A DNA stretch of 64,000 bases from Isoetes taiwanensis (taxonomy: Eukaryota > Streptophyta > Lycopodiopsida > Isoetales > Isoetaceae), in NCBI GenBank assembly GCA_021234155.1, contig JAJEKV010000003.1:20632386-20696385 (forward strand). The letters run 5' to 3'. The notes under the pieces are model-generated. The model worked only from the letters and a program-made list of their open reading frames with translations. It did not search any database and was not told the origin of the DNA. A program made the position numbers and the translations under genes. Below, one piece after another: positions 47,644 through 60,367 of this stretch (the first letter of the stretch is position 1; the number at the start of each line of letters is the position of its first letter).

Positions 47644-49229
47644 TGACGTTCCAGCATAGTATACGGTCCCAGGACGTTACTGCCTCGTCACGCGTACACG
47701 CCACTCCGATTGACGTGTACGCCGACGTGTAGCCAAGCAAGTAGCGCCCTAGGGGGCAACTTGCAAGGTGTGTACATTTATTTATGTGCACATTCATTCA
47801 TGTGCACGTTTATCCATGTGTGCACAATTACCCATGTGGACACTTTATGCCACCTAGTTAATTAAGGCAAGTGGGCCACACCATTTATCCCACATGCCTC
47901 AAGGGATAATGGGAAACCCTATCCCTAACCCTTAGTCTATAAAGGTATAGGAAACCCTAGCTTTCCATTTTCGTCCATAGCTTTCTAGGGCTCTGTTTTG
48001 CTTGCTCCAAGAGCCAAACTCGCCTCCCAAACTCTGTCTGAGTAGTCTAGCTCATCCATTTCCCTTTCTAGCTTCATCTTCTAGCAGTTCAACAGCATGG
48101 TCGAGCTTAGAACAGGAGGAGCAAGCCAAGGATCAGGTATTTTGTCAATTCAATAGTCTAAACCGCCTCCCAGACATGGAATAAGTAGGTTTAGCCTATT
48201 GATTTGCCCATAGCAGCGATCTAGATCTCTAGATATCGAGCCATAACTAAAGAACCTAACTCTGTGATTTAGATTAAATCTTGTTCTTTAGTTCTTCTGT
48301 GATATGTATGTAGTGATGATCTCTGTGGACTCATTGTATTGGGAAGGGGGGTAGAGACCTTAGAAGCTTAGTAGTATGATGCTCCTAGCTAGCCCTCTTT
48401 AATGCACTATTAAATTTGGCCTGTGTACAAGAACTACACCTGGTTGTGGGTGGAGGGGCCAGACTGGCTTATAAGGAGGTTCATGTCCTGACTCATGACC
48501 ATGTCCCTCTGGTAGTAAAGCCTATCGGGGACCGTTGTGGACTAGACCTAATGCTCAGCCACTGCGTGAGGGCTTTGCATGGGTTCGACACTCTTGGGGT
48601 GGTGGACACCTTCCATGGAGTTCAGTCGAGTACGGGCAGTGGCCCTCTAGTCACCTTGAGTCAGCATGCCAACCTCTGGTGGGAGCAATCCCTACCTGCC
48701 CCATCGAAACTAGGGAGATGAAACCCAGGAGTAGCCCCTTTGGCTATGCATCCGACGGGCTACAGTCAGGTCCCAACACTTTTCAACTTACTCTGCAAAG
48801 TGTGCACAGGAGGGGCGGATGGAGTGGACTACCCCAAGCCATGTTCTAATGCCAGCCAAATCCATTGCCATGAATTCTGTCTGCAATGACTTCTAGAGGC
48901 CCAAGCCGTCAGTCATCCCTCTCGAGTCTGAGCCTTGGGTAGGAACTCCTATGTGATGTGCTGATCTTTGTCTATGCAGATATGTGGTGAGCCATCCTTC
49001 GTGATGGTCATGTGATGTTGATGTTGTATACTGACATGTATGTTTATGCTTCCGCAGCTAGGTAGGCCCTGAAGGAAGACATGGTAAAATGACCCCTTCG
49101 TTCTTCCCACTGGAACTCATCAAGGTTGCAGTGACACGTGGAGGGCCTCGTATCAGTATGGAGCTGGTATGGGGGATGAACTCCTGTTTGTATATAGTGA
49201 AGTGCATCGTATACGAGTAGGGGACGTCA
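47644..49229 (+). mobile_element. Chromovirus LTR, copy 2
   Basis: It starts TGACGTTCC after the polypurine tract and ends GGGGACGTCA, about 1.59 kb. Collinear similarity to the LTR at 33728-35280 is seen in several blocks. A promoter-like region (tctataaaggtatagg, about 47937) lies in its first third. Beyond the end there is no primer binding site; LINE endonuclease codons start within about 20 bases. Confidence 0.7.
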
Positions 49230-49244
49230 CAGTCATAATGTAGC

Positions 49245-51235
49245 ATGGCTACTAGTTGCTGATTTTAATATGGTTGAGTTTGATGCAGATAGGTATGGTA
49301 GGGGTACACAGGTTGTTCAGGGATTTGAATGTGAGCAGTGGAGGCAGCTTGTGCTGGACTGCAGAATGGTAGAGGTTGACGGAGACCAGCCTTTTATGTG
49401 GTGTAATGGCTGGACTGGACCAGGTAAAGCTTACGCTCGGCATGATCATAGGTATTATAATGTAATAGTTGTTGGCTTACTGGGTAAGTGCAAAGGACAA
49501 ATATGTTGGATAGTTCCATATCTGATCACAATCTACAATGGCTTTCGGTTACAGCGCCAGTGCATAGACGAGCTACAAGAACCTATTTCAAGCTTAACAC
49601 TCAATATATGTCAAACCCAAAGTTTACTGATGGCTGCAGGCATGCTTGGTCTTCTACATTTTCTCATCTTCGAGGTATGTCTGGGGTTGTTGACGCTTTG
49701 GCAGCAGTTAAATCCTTTGCTAAGTAGCGGGGACGTAGGAAGGCGCAGGCAACTAGAGGCCGGCTACTAGCTTTGTATATGGAGCTTCAAAATGTGTCGT
49801 TCACAAGCCCCTTCATCAGGTATTCGAGAGAAAGAGTTATTGGTAGAAATAAGAAACATTGAGTCTATACATGCAACTCAAGCTCGCGTTGTCGGTTTGG
49901 ATTGGTTTAAATTGGGAGATAGATGCTCTCACTTCTTCTTTAGGGCGACAAGGAGAAGACGTGTGTCAAGCCCTATATCTTCGCTACTTCTACCTGATGG
50001 GTCTGAAATTTCTGATGCTGGCAGTTTCTTTTTGATCATTTTTCTGCTTTTTTTGCTGATCAGTCACTGCCCTTCCAAGAGGACATGCATGAGGCAGTTT
50101 TATCTAAGATCCATCCTATTATTTCCCCACAGCAGCGTGTTCAATTGGAATCAACTATTACTGTCGATAATTTGCATTCTGCTGTAGACTCTTTAAAGAA
50201 GAATAAGTGCCCAGGCTTGGATGGTTTTCCTGCAGAGTTTTTCCAAGCTTATTGGAATTGGCTTGGTGATGACGTCTTCAATGCTTTCTCCGAGTTTCAT
50301 CGGTTCAGAACTTGGATAAGATCATCAACAGTGTTGCATTTCCCTTATTCCTAAGTGCAAAGAGCCTAAAACTATCTCGGATTGGCGCCCTATAACTTTG
50401 TTATCTACGGTGTACAAGATCTTTGCTAAGGCCTTGGCAGAGAAAGTGAGGAATATCTTGGCAGAGTCTACCTCCTTCACACAATCAGGATTTTTACCTA
50501 AGCGCTGTATTCTTGATAATGTGGCCGCAGCTTATGAGGGGATGTATTGGGCACATCTTAAGTGTTAGCACATTGTATATCTCAAATTGGATTTTGCTAA
50601 ATCCTATGACAGTATAGATTGGAATTTCCTACAAAAATGCCTTCTGACATTGGGATTTGGAGAGTTGTTTACCAGAGATGTTATGAAGCTCCATCTTTCT
50701 ACTCGGTCTACTGTGCTTTTTCAGGGAGAACCATCGGCTGTGTTTCCTTTTGGTAGAGGAGTTCGACAAGGATGTACCCTTGCCCCGTTATTGTTCACTA
50801 TTGTGGCAGAGGTATTGTCCCAGCTATTCTCTTCGGCTACTGAAGATGGCGTAATTCAGGGATTGACTATGGAGGATGGTTCTCAAGAAGTGTGTAATCA
50901 GTATGCCGATGATACATTTCTCTTTCTAGTGGTTGAGGATGATAATCTTCAAAATGCTAAGCTTTTGCTGGACTCTTTCTCCTTGGCATTAGGGGTTCTT
51001 GTTGGGTGGCTAAAGTGCTCTGTTTTATGGACTTTAGATGTGGATGTTCTTCCCTGTGTCCACGAGTGCTTCCTCAAGGGAAGGCCACTAAACTCTTGGG
51101 CATTCCTGTAGGTATATATATCTCTACTTCAGATGCATGGGATGTTATAGTGGAAGGCGAGCCCTTCAAAGGGGAACTAGATAGGTTATCCCTACAATAT
51201 AACAATCGGAGGCATTTGCTTGCAATCATGGCTGC
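49245..51235 (+). pseudogene. Plant L1-type LINE ORF2 relic (endonuclease C-terminus and reverse transcriptase)
   Basis: The relic begins inside the endonuclease (VADFNMVEFDADRYG, WRQLVLDCRMVE) and continues in several frames. Segments are FKLNTQYMSNPKFTD (about 49580), GLDWFKLGDRCSHFFF (about 49895), KKNKCPGLDGFPAEFFQAYW (about 50198), DWRPITLLSTVYKIFAK (about 50380), SGFLPKRCILDN, LKLDFAKSYDSIDWNFL (50583), GVRQGCTLAPLLF and NQYADDTFLFL (about 50900). It ends near ATKLLGIPVGIY (51090-51120). YADD is intact, but stops and frameshifts are frequent. The 5' end abuts the chromovirus LTR and the 3' end, including poly-A, is missing. Confidence 0.85.
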
Positions 51236-52679
51236 TTGAATGGGAAAATTACTCTAAGACATCTAGCCGAATTTCTAAAGAAAGATATGGTGTCAAAGCT
51301 TCTAAAGCAAGCTTCGGAACAACCAGAAGCATATCTGACAATGCATGAAGCTATAAGGATCAATAGTGTTCATAGCAATGTAATGCAAGCTTCAAAACAA
51401 CCAGAAGCATATCCCACAATGTACGAAGCTGTAAGGATCAATACTGTTCATAGCAATGCAAAGCACCTATTCACAAAATAATCGATCCAAATAGCATATA
51501 AGGTATTGGCATATACCACATGACATCACAAAAAAATTAAACCTGCCAAATAAGCAACTTCAAACAAAATAGCAACATTAGATAGATAAAGCAAATGTGG
51601 CATAACCTAAACATATATTATTATGATTGTTCATAATGTCCTTAAAGATGACCTCTAGCAGCTGCTTAAGAGGTTGTATGCTCATCATATTCTTGAAAAT
51701 AACCTCAAACAACTGATTACTAATGCAAGGATGCGTTTTGTAACGACGCGATGATATGCAAAATTCTCAATCACAAACGTGTTATAGATACAAGAAATGT
51801 GTTCAAAATTGCCATTTGTGCAACTCGAACTGTCACAAATCCCTTACTAAACAAGGCCTAGAAGTTATGGTACATCCAACTTCACAGGGTTAGAACTAAA
51901 TACATGTTCGTGGCGGCCTTGGCTGCCGTGATAAATTTCTTGTAATAGTAAATCTCTATTCTTCAATATAATAGCCAAATCAAATTTGGATAAATCGTAA
52001 AGAGATAGGCATAAAATAAATCCACGTTTCTCTTGATTGAATCATCCCAAAACATAGCAAGCCCCTATTCAATTTATTGCACACTAACCAAAGCAACTTT
52101 TTGTTGGATTAGTTTGATGTTGTATTTGTTAAGTTTTCATGTTTTGTTGGCCCAACAGTGCATGATATAGTGTGACATGCATTTGTGAAGGCAATCTCCC
52201 CTACAACAATAGATCACGACATTTGTTGCTTTAGATGCTTTATCATTGTGTGAGATTAAATTGTTTTATGACTGCATGCGATCCGATATGATTTCGATTC
52301 TAGAAAGCAGTCAAGTTTGGCCTCTACTAATGTAGCTCCCCAGGCTGCAGTTAATGCTCTTGCATGGCAGTCATCTGACTCTATAACAAGAGTGTCATTT
52401 CAACGATTTAGTGATTGGATGTGTAAGGATGTGATTGGGACATTAAGGTTCTGGAATTCCTGTGGTGGAGGTGGATCATCAGGCGCATATTAGAGGTGCT
52501 GAGAACTTATCTTCTCATGCAGTAATTGGATATTTTACTAGTGATAATCTAGATTTTATGCGATTTTCTATCTGATTGGCTCGTTTATTGAGGCATCTTC
52601 TGCTCTCCTTTTTTTAATCTATCAAGTTAGTGACAAAAAATATGGTTTTAATTATGTTTGAGAGTAGTGATACAATGCA
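51236..52679. other. Unassigned interval with a 78-bp tandem duplication
   Basis: An 81-codon ORF at 51236-51481 runs through the duplication and repeats a 26-residue unit (QPEAY.TM.EA.RIN). The rest is AT-rich and has no recognised gene. From about 52290 the sequence may already belong to the LINE relic that follows. Confidence 0.3.
51308..51463. repeat. Tandem duplication, 2 x 78 bp
   Basis: Copies at 51308-51385 and 51386-51463 start caagcttc and differ by scattered substitutions. The period is a multiple of three, so the surrounding ORF stays open. Confidence 0.85.
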
Positions 52680-54865
52680 ATAGATAGTTTGGTGCCTAGA
52701 GGGATTGATCCACTTGGTGGTGCTTACTTGTTGTATCAGTCATACTCTCCTGATTTTTCTCCTGGTATGGTTAGTGCATTGAAAATGCCTTGTTGGTTTT
52801 CAATACCTAACCTACCTCCATTGCTGGCTCATCAATTTTTGGTATCCATTGCAAATGGGCTAGGTACACATATTTTTTATTTTATTATGAATGGCCCCAA
52901 AATTTGTGTTTTTTACCACTTGGCTCGCCATTGTTTTGTTATATTTTGGCATTTTGCCTTTGGTGCATGCATTTTGGCGTCTGGAGCGACGACTTAGCGG
53001 CGTTTTGTGTTCTTTTTTTTCTTTGCAGATCGTTTTACTATAGTCGGAGGTGCGGGATGGCTCTTAATCGTCTTGAACCCTTTTTCTATTGTAGCATTGT
53101 AATGCCACAAATGTCAGGCAAGGAATTTAGCGACTTCATGATGACAATGATGAAATAGCTTCTGCAATTTGACTTTTCTATTTGAGCCGTAACAAGGTCT
53201 TCTTGTACTGAGGACTTGGTGCCTTTGAGATGATTGTCGTGCTGAAGAATATGGAGTCAATTAAATGCATCTTGAATCGTACCAGAAGATGGAGAGCGAT
53301 CAGGTCTGACGGCTCCTACCCGACAAATAGAGACTATTCTATCAACATCCAGATCAGAGTGAGTGTCTGTCATCGTCTCTTCAAGCCCTATGATACACAG
53401 ATTTAGGGCTATAGGCGGCAAAGTTCCTGGACCTTGCCATGGTCCTATCTGTCTGTGTCCCAGCTCGAAAACTTGCCTCTCTCTTAGGTATGTTGTCTTC
53501 TTGCAAATTCGTCATTGGCCCTTTCTGCAAATTGCTCTTCTTTAACATTTTCCTTCTCTATGCCGGTATAACATCTTGGAAGTAGCATGTCACCTCTTGC
53601 CATTGCTGAATTGCATGCTTGGTGTTCATGGTTTCATGTTCTGAATAATTCTCGTATTTGGGAACCTTGTTATGATGCGGTCATGATTGGAGAGTCTCGC
53701 TTCATGATTCAACTTTTGGAGTTGGTTTCTCAGGAATGTTTTTCGACTCCGCCTCTGCTGAATCGTCCACCTTTCATGAACTTTCTTCCTTGCTCCACTT
53801 CGTTTCCACCAATGTTGACATGCTGTATGGGAAAAAGATAACCCGCATATGGTGATTCCATGAATGCCTTTTTCATCCTCGAAAAAGGTGGCTCCCACAT
53901 TCCTAACTTAAATCTGCTTTCCCTTAATCAATGGGCAGAATACTTATCCAAAATTGAGGATTTTGATGAGTATGGACTTCCCGTGGATGCCTTTTGCCTT
54001 CTCGAGCTACGATGGGAACCTCATGATTGGGACCATTCTGCTAGTCCTTACAATCATTTGTTACCAACTTTTAATTGCTGGTACCCAATCCCTGATCACC
54101 GTGTACCCCAAATGCTTTAGTCAATCTTGATACGGTCTTAACAACTATTGTTTGCCGCCTCCTTCCTTGTGAAGAGTGGTTTATGGTATAAAAAGCTGGA
54201 CCTCAAACTGCTGAATGGTCTAGAATAGCCTCATTTGTTTCCTAAGCATAAGGCTTTGCTTCTTTCCAACGTGATATCCAGCCTCAGGTTCATACAGATG
54301 CTCAAGAACATTCTACTTATGTTCAATCTTTAGTTCTTGCTCCTTTACCTATCCAAGAGCTGAGCTCATGATCTATCACACGAGCTCTTAGCATGACACA
54401 TGCTTCTTTGTCCATTGCTCCTCTTAAGGTTGATCCTCATAGTGTACAGACCTCTGAATCCGTCCACGGTCCTGATGAGGCCATGTCTGATGGTAGTGAT
54501 GATAGATGTTTAAAGGAGTCATGGCATCAAACTAAATGGTTGACTGTCAGGAAGAAGCATACTTTTGATGCAAAGACGATGTCTCATGCAACACCTCCAC
54601 TTCTAGTATTCAATGGTATGATAACATGATGTCTATTGATGATGAAGTGACTACAAGAGAGCATGTTGATTATGATGAGGCCACTAAATGCCTCAAAGTA
54701 AGACAACCTATGTGACATTGACTGTTTATGGATGGCTCTGCTTAGTGGACCATTTCGCCTGCTAGGTATCTAGTCCCATATTATAGTTTTTCTTGATGTA
54801 ACTTGATCTTTCTCATGATAATATATATACGTCCTTCAAAAAGAAAAAAGAAAAAAAAGGAAGTG
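52680..54865 (+). pseudogene. LINE ORF1-like relic with poly-A tail
   Basis: The frame at 52689-52997 has the pattern of plant LINE ORF1 N-terminal domains (DUF4283-like): MVSALKMPCWFSIPNLPPLLAHQFLVSIANGLGTHIF. Degenerate coding-like sequence follows, and the unit ends cgtccttcaaaaagaaaaaag (about 54830-54860). No ORF2 lies between ORF1-like sequence and the tail. The tail motif matches the LINE 3' end at 19840-19855. It may be an internally deleted, nonautonomous copy. The assignment of the middle part is weak. Confidence 0.45.
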
Positions 54866-55390
54866 TAGAATGAGGATTGTGTATATTTAGAAGGCAGGTT
54901 GTTATAACCTCCCTGGTTAAACTTCCTTCTATAGTGTTTCTGAAATTCACGAGATTGTAATCCAAGATAGTTGATGAAATATGTAGTGGGGGAAGCAGTA
55001 GCTCATGAAAAACTGAATTGATTAGAATCGATTTTTAACATAAGAATGCTGATGGTTGATAGTGAAGTCACAAAGGCACTAGACTGAACGAAGCTGCTTG
55101 TGACTTGATATGAAGTATCCTACTCATGCAATCCCAGTGAAGAAATCATTACTCGAGGCAAGTGCAGGAGCCACTCATGGGGAATTTCTCGCCATAATGA
55201 CCATGGAGATGGAGATGACACTTTTAAACTAATGGACAATGCTCACGTTTGTGACTTAGAACGTGTTAGGCTATTTTCTTATGTGGTTCAAAGAGAATAT
55301 TCCACATTCATGTTGCCTGGTCCTCAAGGAAGATCCCAATCCACTTGCACGACAAAAAATTTAACGCGTGACTTTTTTTTGTCCATTTTA
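54866..55390. other. No gene recognised
   Basis: Unassigned sequence between the LINE tail and the MITE. No credible ORF. Confidence 0.25.
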
Positions 55391-55798
55391 GGGTGATTTT
55401 CTACTGTAGTCATAAAATAAGACTGTCACATTGAGATATGACACCCTTTATGACTCCAAATCAAAAAATAAGACACATCAAATTAAAGTTGTTTTTCCAC
55501 TATAAGGTGTCATAAAATAAAACACCATCAAAATTCTAGTGGGAAACCCCAAAAAAATAAGACATGTCTTATTTTAATGATATTTTTAATATATGTGACA
55601 CTGTCTTATTTTATACCGGGGAAAATCCCCCGGTATAAAATAAGACTCCATTCCCCTTAAAAGGAGGAACCGAACCTATCCAAACCTAAATGGGACATGT
55701 CTTATTTTTAAAAGTAGAAAATCATTTCTTTCTTATTTGCTTATGTGGCCCAATAGAAATAGAAAAGCCTAAAATATGACTCTAGTGGAAAATCACCC
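55391..55798. mobile_element. Tourist/PIF-Harbinger-type MITE with central hairpin, 408 bp
   Basis: Ends are GGGTGATTTTCTACTGTAGTCATA and, on the complement, GGGTGATTTTCCACTAGAGTCATA, with TTA duplicated at 55388-55390 and 55799-55801. The interior is full of AAAATAAGAC units in both orientations. It includes a perfect 22-bp palindrome (55554-55575) and a perfect 19-bp inverted repeat with a 6-base loop (55603-55621 and 55628-55646). It carries no ORF. It lies about 80 bases upstream of the likely 5' untranslated exon of the CoA carrier gene. Confidence 0.85.
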
Positions 55799-55879
55799 TT
55801 ACATGCCATATTTTACAATATCCTTTTTGAACAGGCCACGCATTTGTGGGAAGAGGGCTCCATTACGGCGTGCAGGACC

Positions 55880-56313
55880 CTGGGAATGCTCAGCCATGGC
55901 CTTCTTCTCCGTAAGTACGTCCATAATTTGACCTCATCTTTTTGCACTAAAAAAATATCTGGCCGCCATTAAGAACTTGCTTCTCTACCCTCCGCTTTCA
56001 TCTCCGTTTTCTTCCGGAGTTACCCCAAAAGCTTGCTTTTTTATTCTTGGTCCTACCCATTTCTTCATTTGCCTTGATCCTTAGTTTCATGAGTCTTCTG
56101 CTCTCCTTTTTCCTCTCTAGTGCTTGGATGCAAATCGTACTGGGGGGTTTTGTGTTAGTCCCTACCCAAAACAGCTTAGATTTTGCTGGTTACCGATGGG
56201 CTGAAGGATTCATACTCGTGGGTATCGGCCTGAAGCTGGAACCATCGTAATCTTCAAGGTTGGTACTTTTTTGAACTAGAACAAGTCTTTTGTGAGAAAG
56301 TTAAGAAGAAAAC
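55880..56313 (+). promoter_or_regulatory. Probable 5' untranslated region of the CoA carrier gene
   Basis: A donor GTAAGT at 55911 after ccttcttctcc and an acceptor-like ctag before aacaagtc near 56278 suggest a 5' untranslated exon and intron. The ORF at 56047-56250 would be intronic and is not taken as real. The transcription start was not determined. Confidence 0.4.
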
Positions 56314-58327
56314 ATGGAATCACAAGCATCTGCTTTGACGGCTACATCTGCAATAACTCATGAAATGGAAAAGGCCAAGAGTAATTTGTCAATAACGGAT
56401 AACTTGCCTGTTTATATCAAAGAACTTATTGCCGGTGGTGTTGCTGGGGGATTTGCAAAAACAGCTGTAGCTCCTCTTGAACGCCTGAAGATCTTATTTC
56501 AGGTAATGAATGCAGCAGATCTTTGTTTATGTGGTTAATGATCATTTATCAGCATAGTTGATGGCTAAACTAGCAGTATTATACTTGTGTTAACAAAGAC
56601 ATGAATTCTTTTCCCAGACAAGAGCTGGTAATTTCCAGAGACTAGGCATCAGTCGATCGTTGATTTCTATATCTCAAACAGAGGGCCTCAGAGGCTTCTA
56701 CAGGTATTTAGAGCGTGCAGTCTTATAATCAATCTACTGTCGGACCTTAAACAATGAGAATAGATTGTAATGCATATGCTGATTTTACAGGAAATGATAA
56801 TGCATGAGTATAGTAGCATGTACCATCATTTTAGGTGTCTTGCTTCTGATTGACTGGAGTTGATGCCTTGGTTTTGAATTTATGACAGGGGAAATGGGGC
56901 AAGTGTTGTAAGAATTGTCCCATATGCTGCATTACATTTCATGACCTATGAGCAATATCGGAGGTGGTTATTAGCAAACTGCCCATCAGCAGGCACAGGA
57001 CCTGTAGTTGATCTGCTTGCTGGATCTTTAGCAGGAGGAACAGCTGTTCTCTGTACATACCCATTAGACTTTGTTCGAACTAGATTGGCATACCAGGTTG
57101 CTCTTTTTCCTTTTCCGTTTTTTCACTATACATTGTACGATGGATCATCTTGAGGAGGGGAAAAATGATTACACTGTTGAAGAATGTACACTAAGTTAAT
57201 GGAAAGTTGACACTGAATGTATGTGCATTCATATTGTGCCGCGTGTATTTTAGAAAGATGATTACAAATACTATTAGGGATAAAAGAGAATTTGTTCCTG
57301 TTGAGAGATAGAGGCTTGCGATGGATGCAATTTATTCTGGCTGATAGAAAGAGGCTTGAGACTGGTGCATACATAATTGACCCTATAAGGATGTTTTTAC
57401 TCATTTCACTTTAGGTTCCAAACACTTCAAAGAATGCATCTGCCAAGTTCTATGCTTATACTGGCATAAGGATGTTTTTGCTCATTTCACTTTAGGTTCC
57501 AAACACTTCAAAGAATGCATCTGTCAAGTTCTATGCTTATACCGGCATACGTGATGTTATTTCAAGTGTTTATCAACAATGTGGTGTGCGAGGTTTATAC
57601 CGTGGGTTAGGTGAGAAAGCCGTCTGTCATGTTAATCTTTAAAATAGATACCTAATTTGCAGTCTTTGACACTTTTACAGCGCCAACACTTTATGGTATA
57701 TTACCATATGCAGGGCTGAAGTTCTACGTTTATGAAAGTTTAAAGGGATACTTGACTACTGAGCAAGAGCGTTCATTGTTTGTAAAATTGGGATGTGGTG
57801 CACTAGCAGGATTAATTGGTCAAACCTTTACTTACCCTCTTGATGTTGTGAGACGCCAAATGCAGGTTCCTATCAGACTACTGACTTCATGTCTTTTCTT
57901 TGGATTTATTTTTAACCCTTTGAGATGTAGGTAGAGGAAACGTTTTTTGCAAGCAATAAAACATCTCAAGGCATCCCGTACAAAGGAACGGTAGATGGCC
58001 TAAAATATGTGGCAAGAACACAAGGCTGGAGGCAAATGTTTGCAGGACTTAGTATTAACTACGTCAAGGTATGTTTAAATTTAGGACTATTTAGATGTTA
58101 GATTTTGAATGTGTAGATTAGTAAGTCTATATGTATATGCACATTCACATCTGCGATTCTTCTATGGAACATGGAATGACAATTACTTTTTAATACTTAT
58201 GTAGATTATCCCATCTGTGGCAATTGGATTTGTGGCTTATGATGGCATGAAAGCATGGTTGAGAGTACCACCAAGGCAGAAATCTCTTACAAAATTTTTG
58301 GAAGATGAGGAAAAGATAAAGAAATAA
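56314..58327 (+). CDS. Mitochondrial coenzyme A carrier (SLC25 family), seven exons
   Basis: Exons are 56314-56502, 56618-56703, 56889-57096, 57496-57610, 57681-57865, 57931-58068 and 58205-58327. They total 1044 bases and encode 347 residues in phase, all with GT..AG borders. The protein has the three mitochondrial-carrier repeats with signatures PLERLK (54-59), PLDFVR (150-155) and PLDVVR (252-257), and the usual six-helix length. [30 protein letters not shown]-type sequence at the start places it with plant CoA carriers, which import coenzyme A across the inner membrane. The close ADP/ATP and adenine-nucleotide carriers are the main alternative. The ATG is chosen because it opens the frame after a purine-rich leader. 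Intron 3 ends in a duplicated acceptor (57385-57546). Confidence 0.9.
57385..57546 (+). repeat. 81-bp tandem duplication of a splice acceptor and exon start
   Basis: Copies 57385-57465 and 57466-57546 each contain tttcactttag followed by the first codons of exon 4 ([17 protein letters not shown]). They differ at about three positions. Only the second copy continues into the rest of the exon. Confidence 0.95.
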
Positions 58328-60367
58328 AATGGCTCATATGATAATCATGGTAAAATGCTGATTGTATCACTCACGACTGGAATTTACACTAACAAATTGC
58401 AAAGCACCGACATTGAGATTTCTTAAAATAACTTGTTGTCCAGGCTGTGGTTTATATCTTCTTACATATAAAATTATTGCCTCAACTTTCTAGTTCCAAA
58501 AATGAACAAAAAAGGTAACAACCAGCAAGCTTCTTGCCAAAGTGCGCCTTATCCTACTCAGGCTGGGATCAGCACAGCCCTCTGAACCTTACAACCATAC
58601 GGTTGCTCCGTCCAAGTGCTTTGCCTGTCTTAGAACACCGCTACAACTCAAGCATCCCCACATTTGGCGTAACATTTTTTGTTTTTGGCGAATTGCCTCT
58701 TGCCATGCATATTTTGCACAAAAGCCAATCCCCTCAGGCATCTCTCGAGTCCATCCAGTCAATAAAGATTAAAAAGGGGCAACTCAGTCCATCCTCTTGA
58801 GGGCAACTCTGTCCATCAGCCAATCTATGTTTACAGAAAATTAGGTTGCAGAACCCATTTTGCCTCCGCACATAGGGTGTTATGTAATAGGGAAAGTTCT
58901 GATAGAGGAAATTCCACGAGGGAATTTCCTAAGGCGGCGCAGCCAGATGAGGCGGCGCCGTCGAGGGAATATTCTGAGATAAGGAACTTTCCCAGACGTA
59001 ATCCACATTAGGGTGAGATTACGCCCTTTCTCTCTTTTTTTTTTTTTTTTTCTAGCTGCTCTGGCGAGGCGATCGTCGTCGTTGTAGCAGCTCTATATCT
59101 TTTGAAAGGTTCCTGCGAGGCGCTACTTAGATTCAGTGCTATTGGCGAGTTTTGGTAGGATTTTGTTAAGAAATAAGAAGTTTCTTGAAGATTCTTCAAA
59201 TTTTCTTGGTTTGGAGCAGTGTCAGCTTGTTCTGGAGAGTTGTGGCGACCTTTCTTATAAGAAAATTGTGTTTGGATCGGTATACTTACTTCTGGCGATT
59301 GCTTATTCTGCTTGTTCTAGGCCTGCTTGTTCTGAGTGTATCCAGGGATGCGCTTCTTGTTGTGAGTAGTTCCAGCGAGTTATCTGGAAGTTGTTAACCG
59401 TAATCTGCTAAATTTTCTTGAAAATTCTCGAAACTTCATCGACTTTCCTGGTTGCAGACAATATCAGAGATTCTTGAAGGATTATGTCGATTGCTAGTCA
59501 GTAATGCTTGACAAATTCTGTACATTTTGGATTTGTTTACAAATTTAACTGTAACATTCTTAACCGACATGCCCTAAACCAACTGGGCAAAACCATCTAG
59601 ACGTTTATGAGTAGTCACTTCTACCCATTTATGCTCGTGTCTCGGGAGTGCGATACCAAAATCCACTCGAGCGGTCTCCCATGGGTCTGTTATAATCTCT
59701 CCCACTAGAATTATGCTCGTCCTCAAGCATCACAAACCAATATGTAGCATAATAACAGGGGGTTTCTTTTGTATTTTTATACTGTTTTTTCCTATGGTTT
59801 TGCTATGATTTGGTGAATGTATCTGATGGAGTGTACTAATAAGTATTTCTAGAGTGCGCATACATGCTGCATTGATTTTTTGCTCTTTTTTAATGGTTAG
59901 CACCCATGTATTTGTCGAGATGTACAAGAAAAATATATGTACAACCCTCCCTTTGCATCTGCGAGAGCTCTAAAGGGCATATTTTAGGGTTCGAGGCATA
60001 TGGTCTCTCTTCGAATCGACTTCTCTCGCTCTCCTCATATTCGAGCGATATACGGCTCCCCAACACCTCCTTTCCGAAGCTTCAGGAAGCATTTTTCTCG
60101 GATAGACATGGCGAGCTGGGGATAGCATTTTTTTCGGAGCAGGGGATGGGCTCTGGGCAATGTTGGTAGAGTGTATCTCACATTATTACTAGCTCGGGAA
60201 TCGCCCATCTATGACCTTTTAGCCCCTTGCATTTCAAACCCCGTTCCGTTGTATTAGATGTTCATGCAAGCCAAGGACCAAAGATGGTTTTGTATGAAAT
60301 CGGGGGCTACTTTATCCGCTCAAAACCGCCAGATGTTTACAAATTCTGCGGTTTATGCATCTAAAAT
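58328..60367. other. 3' flank of the CoA carrier and decayed retroelement sequence
   Basis: The first hundred or so bases are 3' untranslated region. ORFs at 58534-58800 show no family. Around 58900-59500 the sequence, with a run of about 22 T at 59037-59052 and onward, resembles a retroelement LTR or leader. On the minus strand near 59740-59690, GATGCTTGAGGACGAGCA followed by a purine-rich agtgggagaga resembles the end of a gypsy internal region next to an LTR. No clear gene is present. Confidence 0.3.

Noticed and set aside
56047-56250. Hydrophobic 67-residue ORF upstream of the CoA carrier
   Set aside because: It lies in the probable 5' untranslated intron and has no family resemblance.
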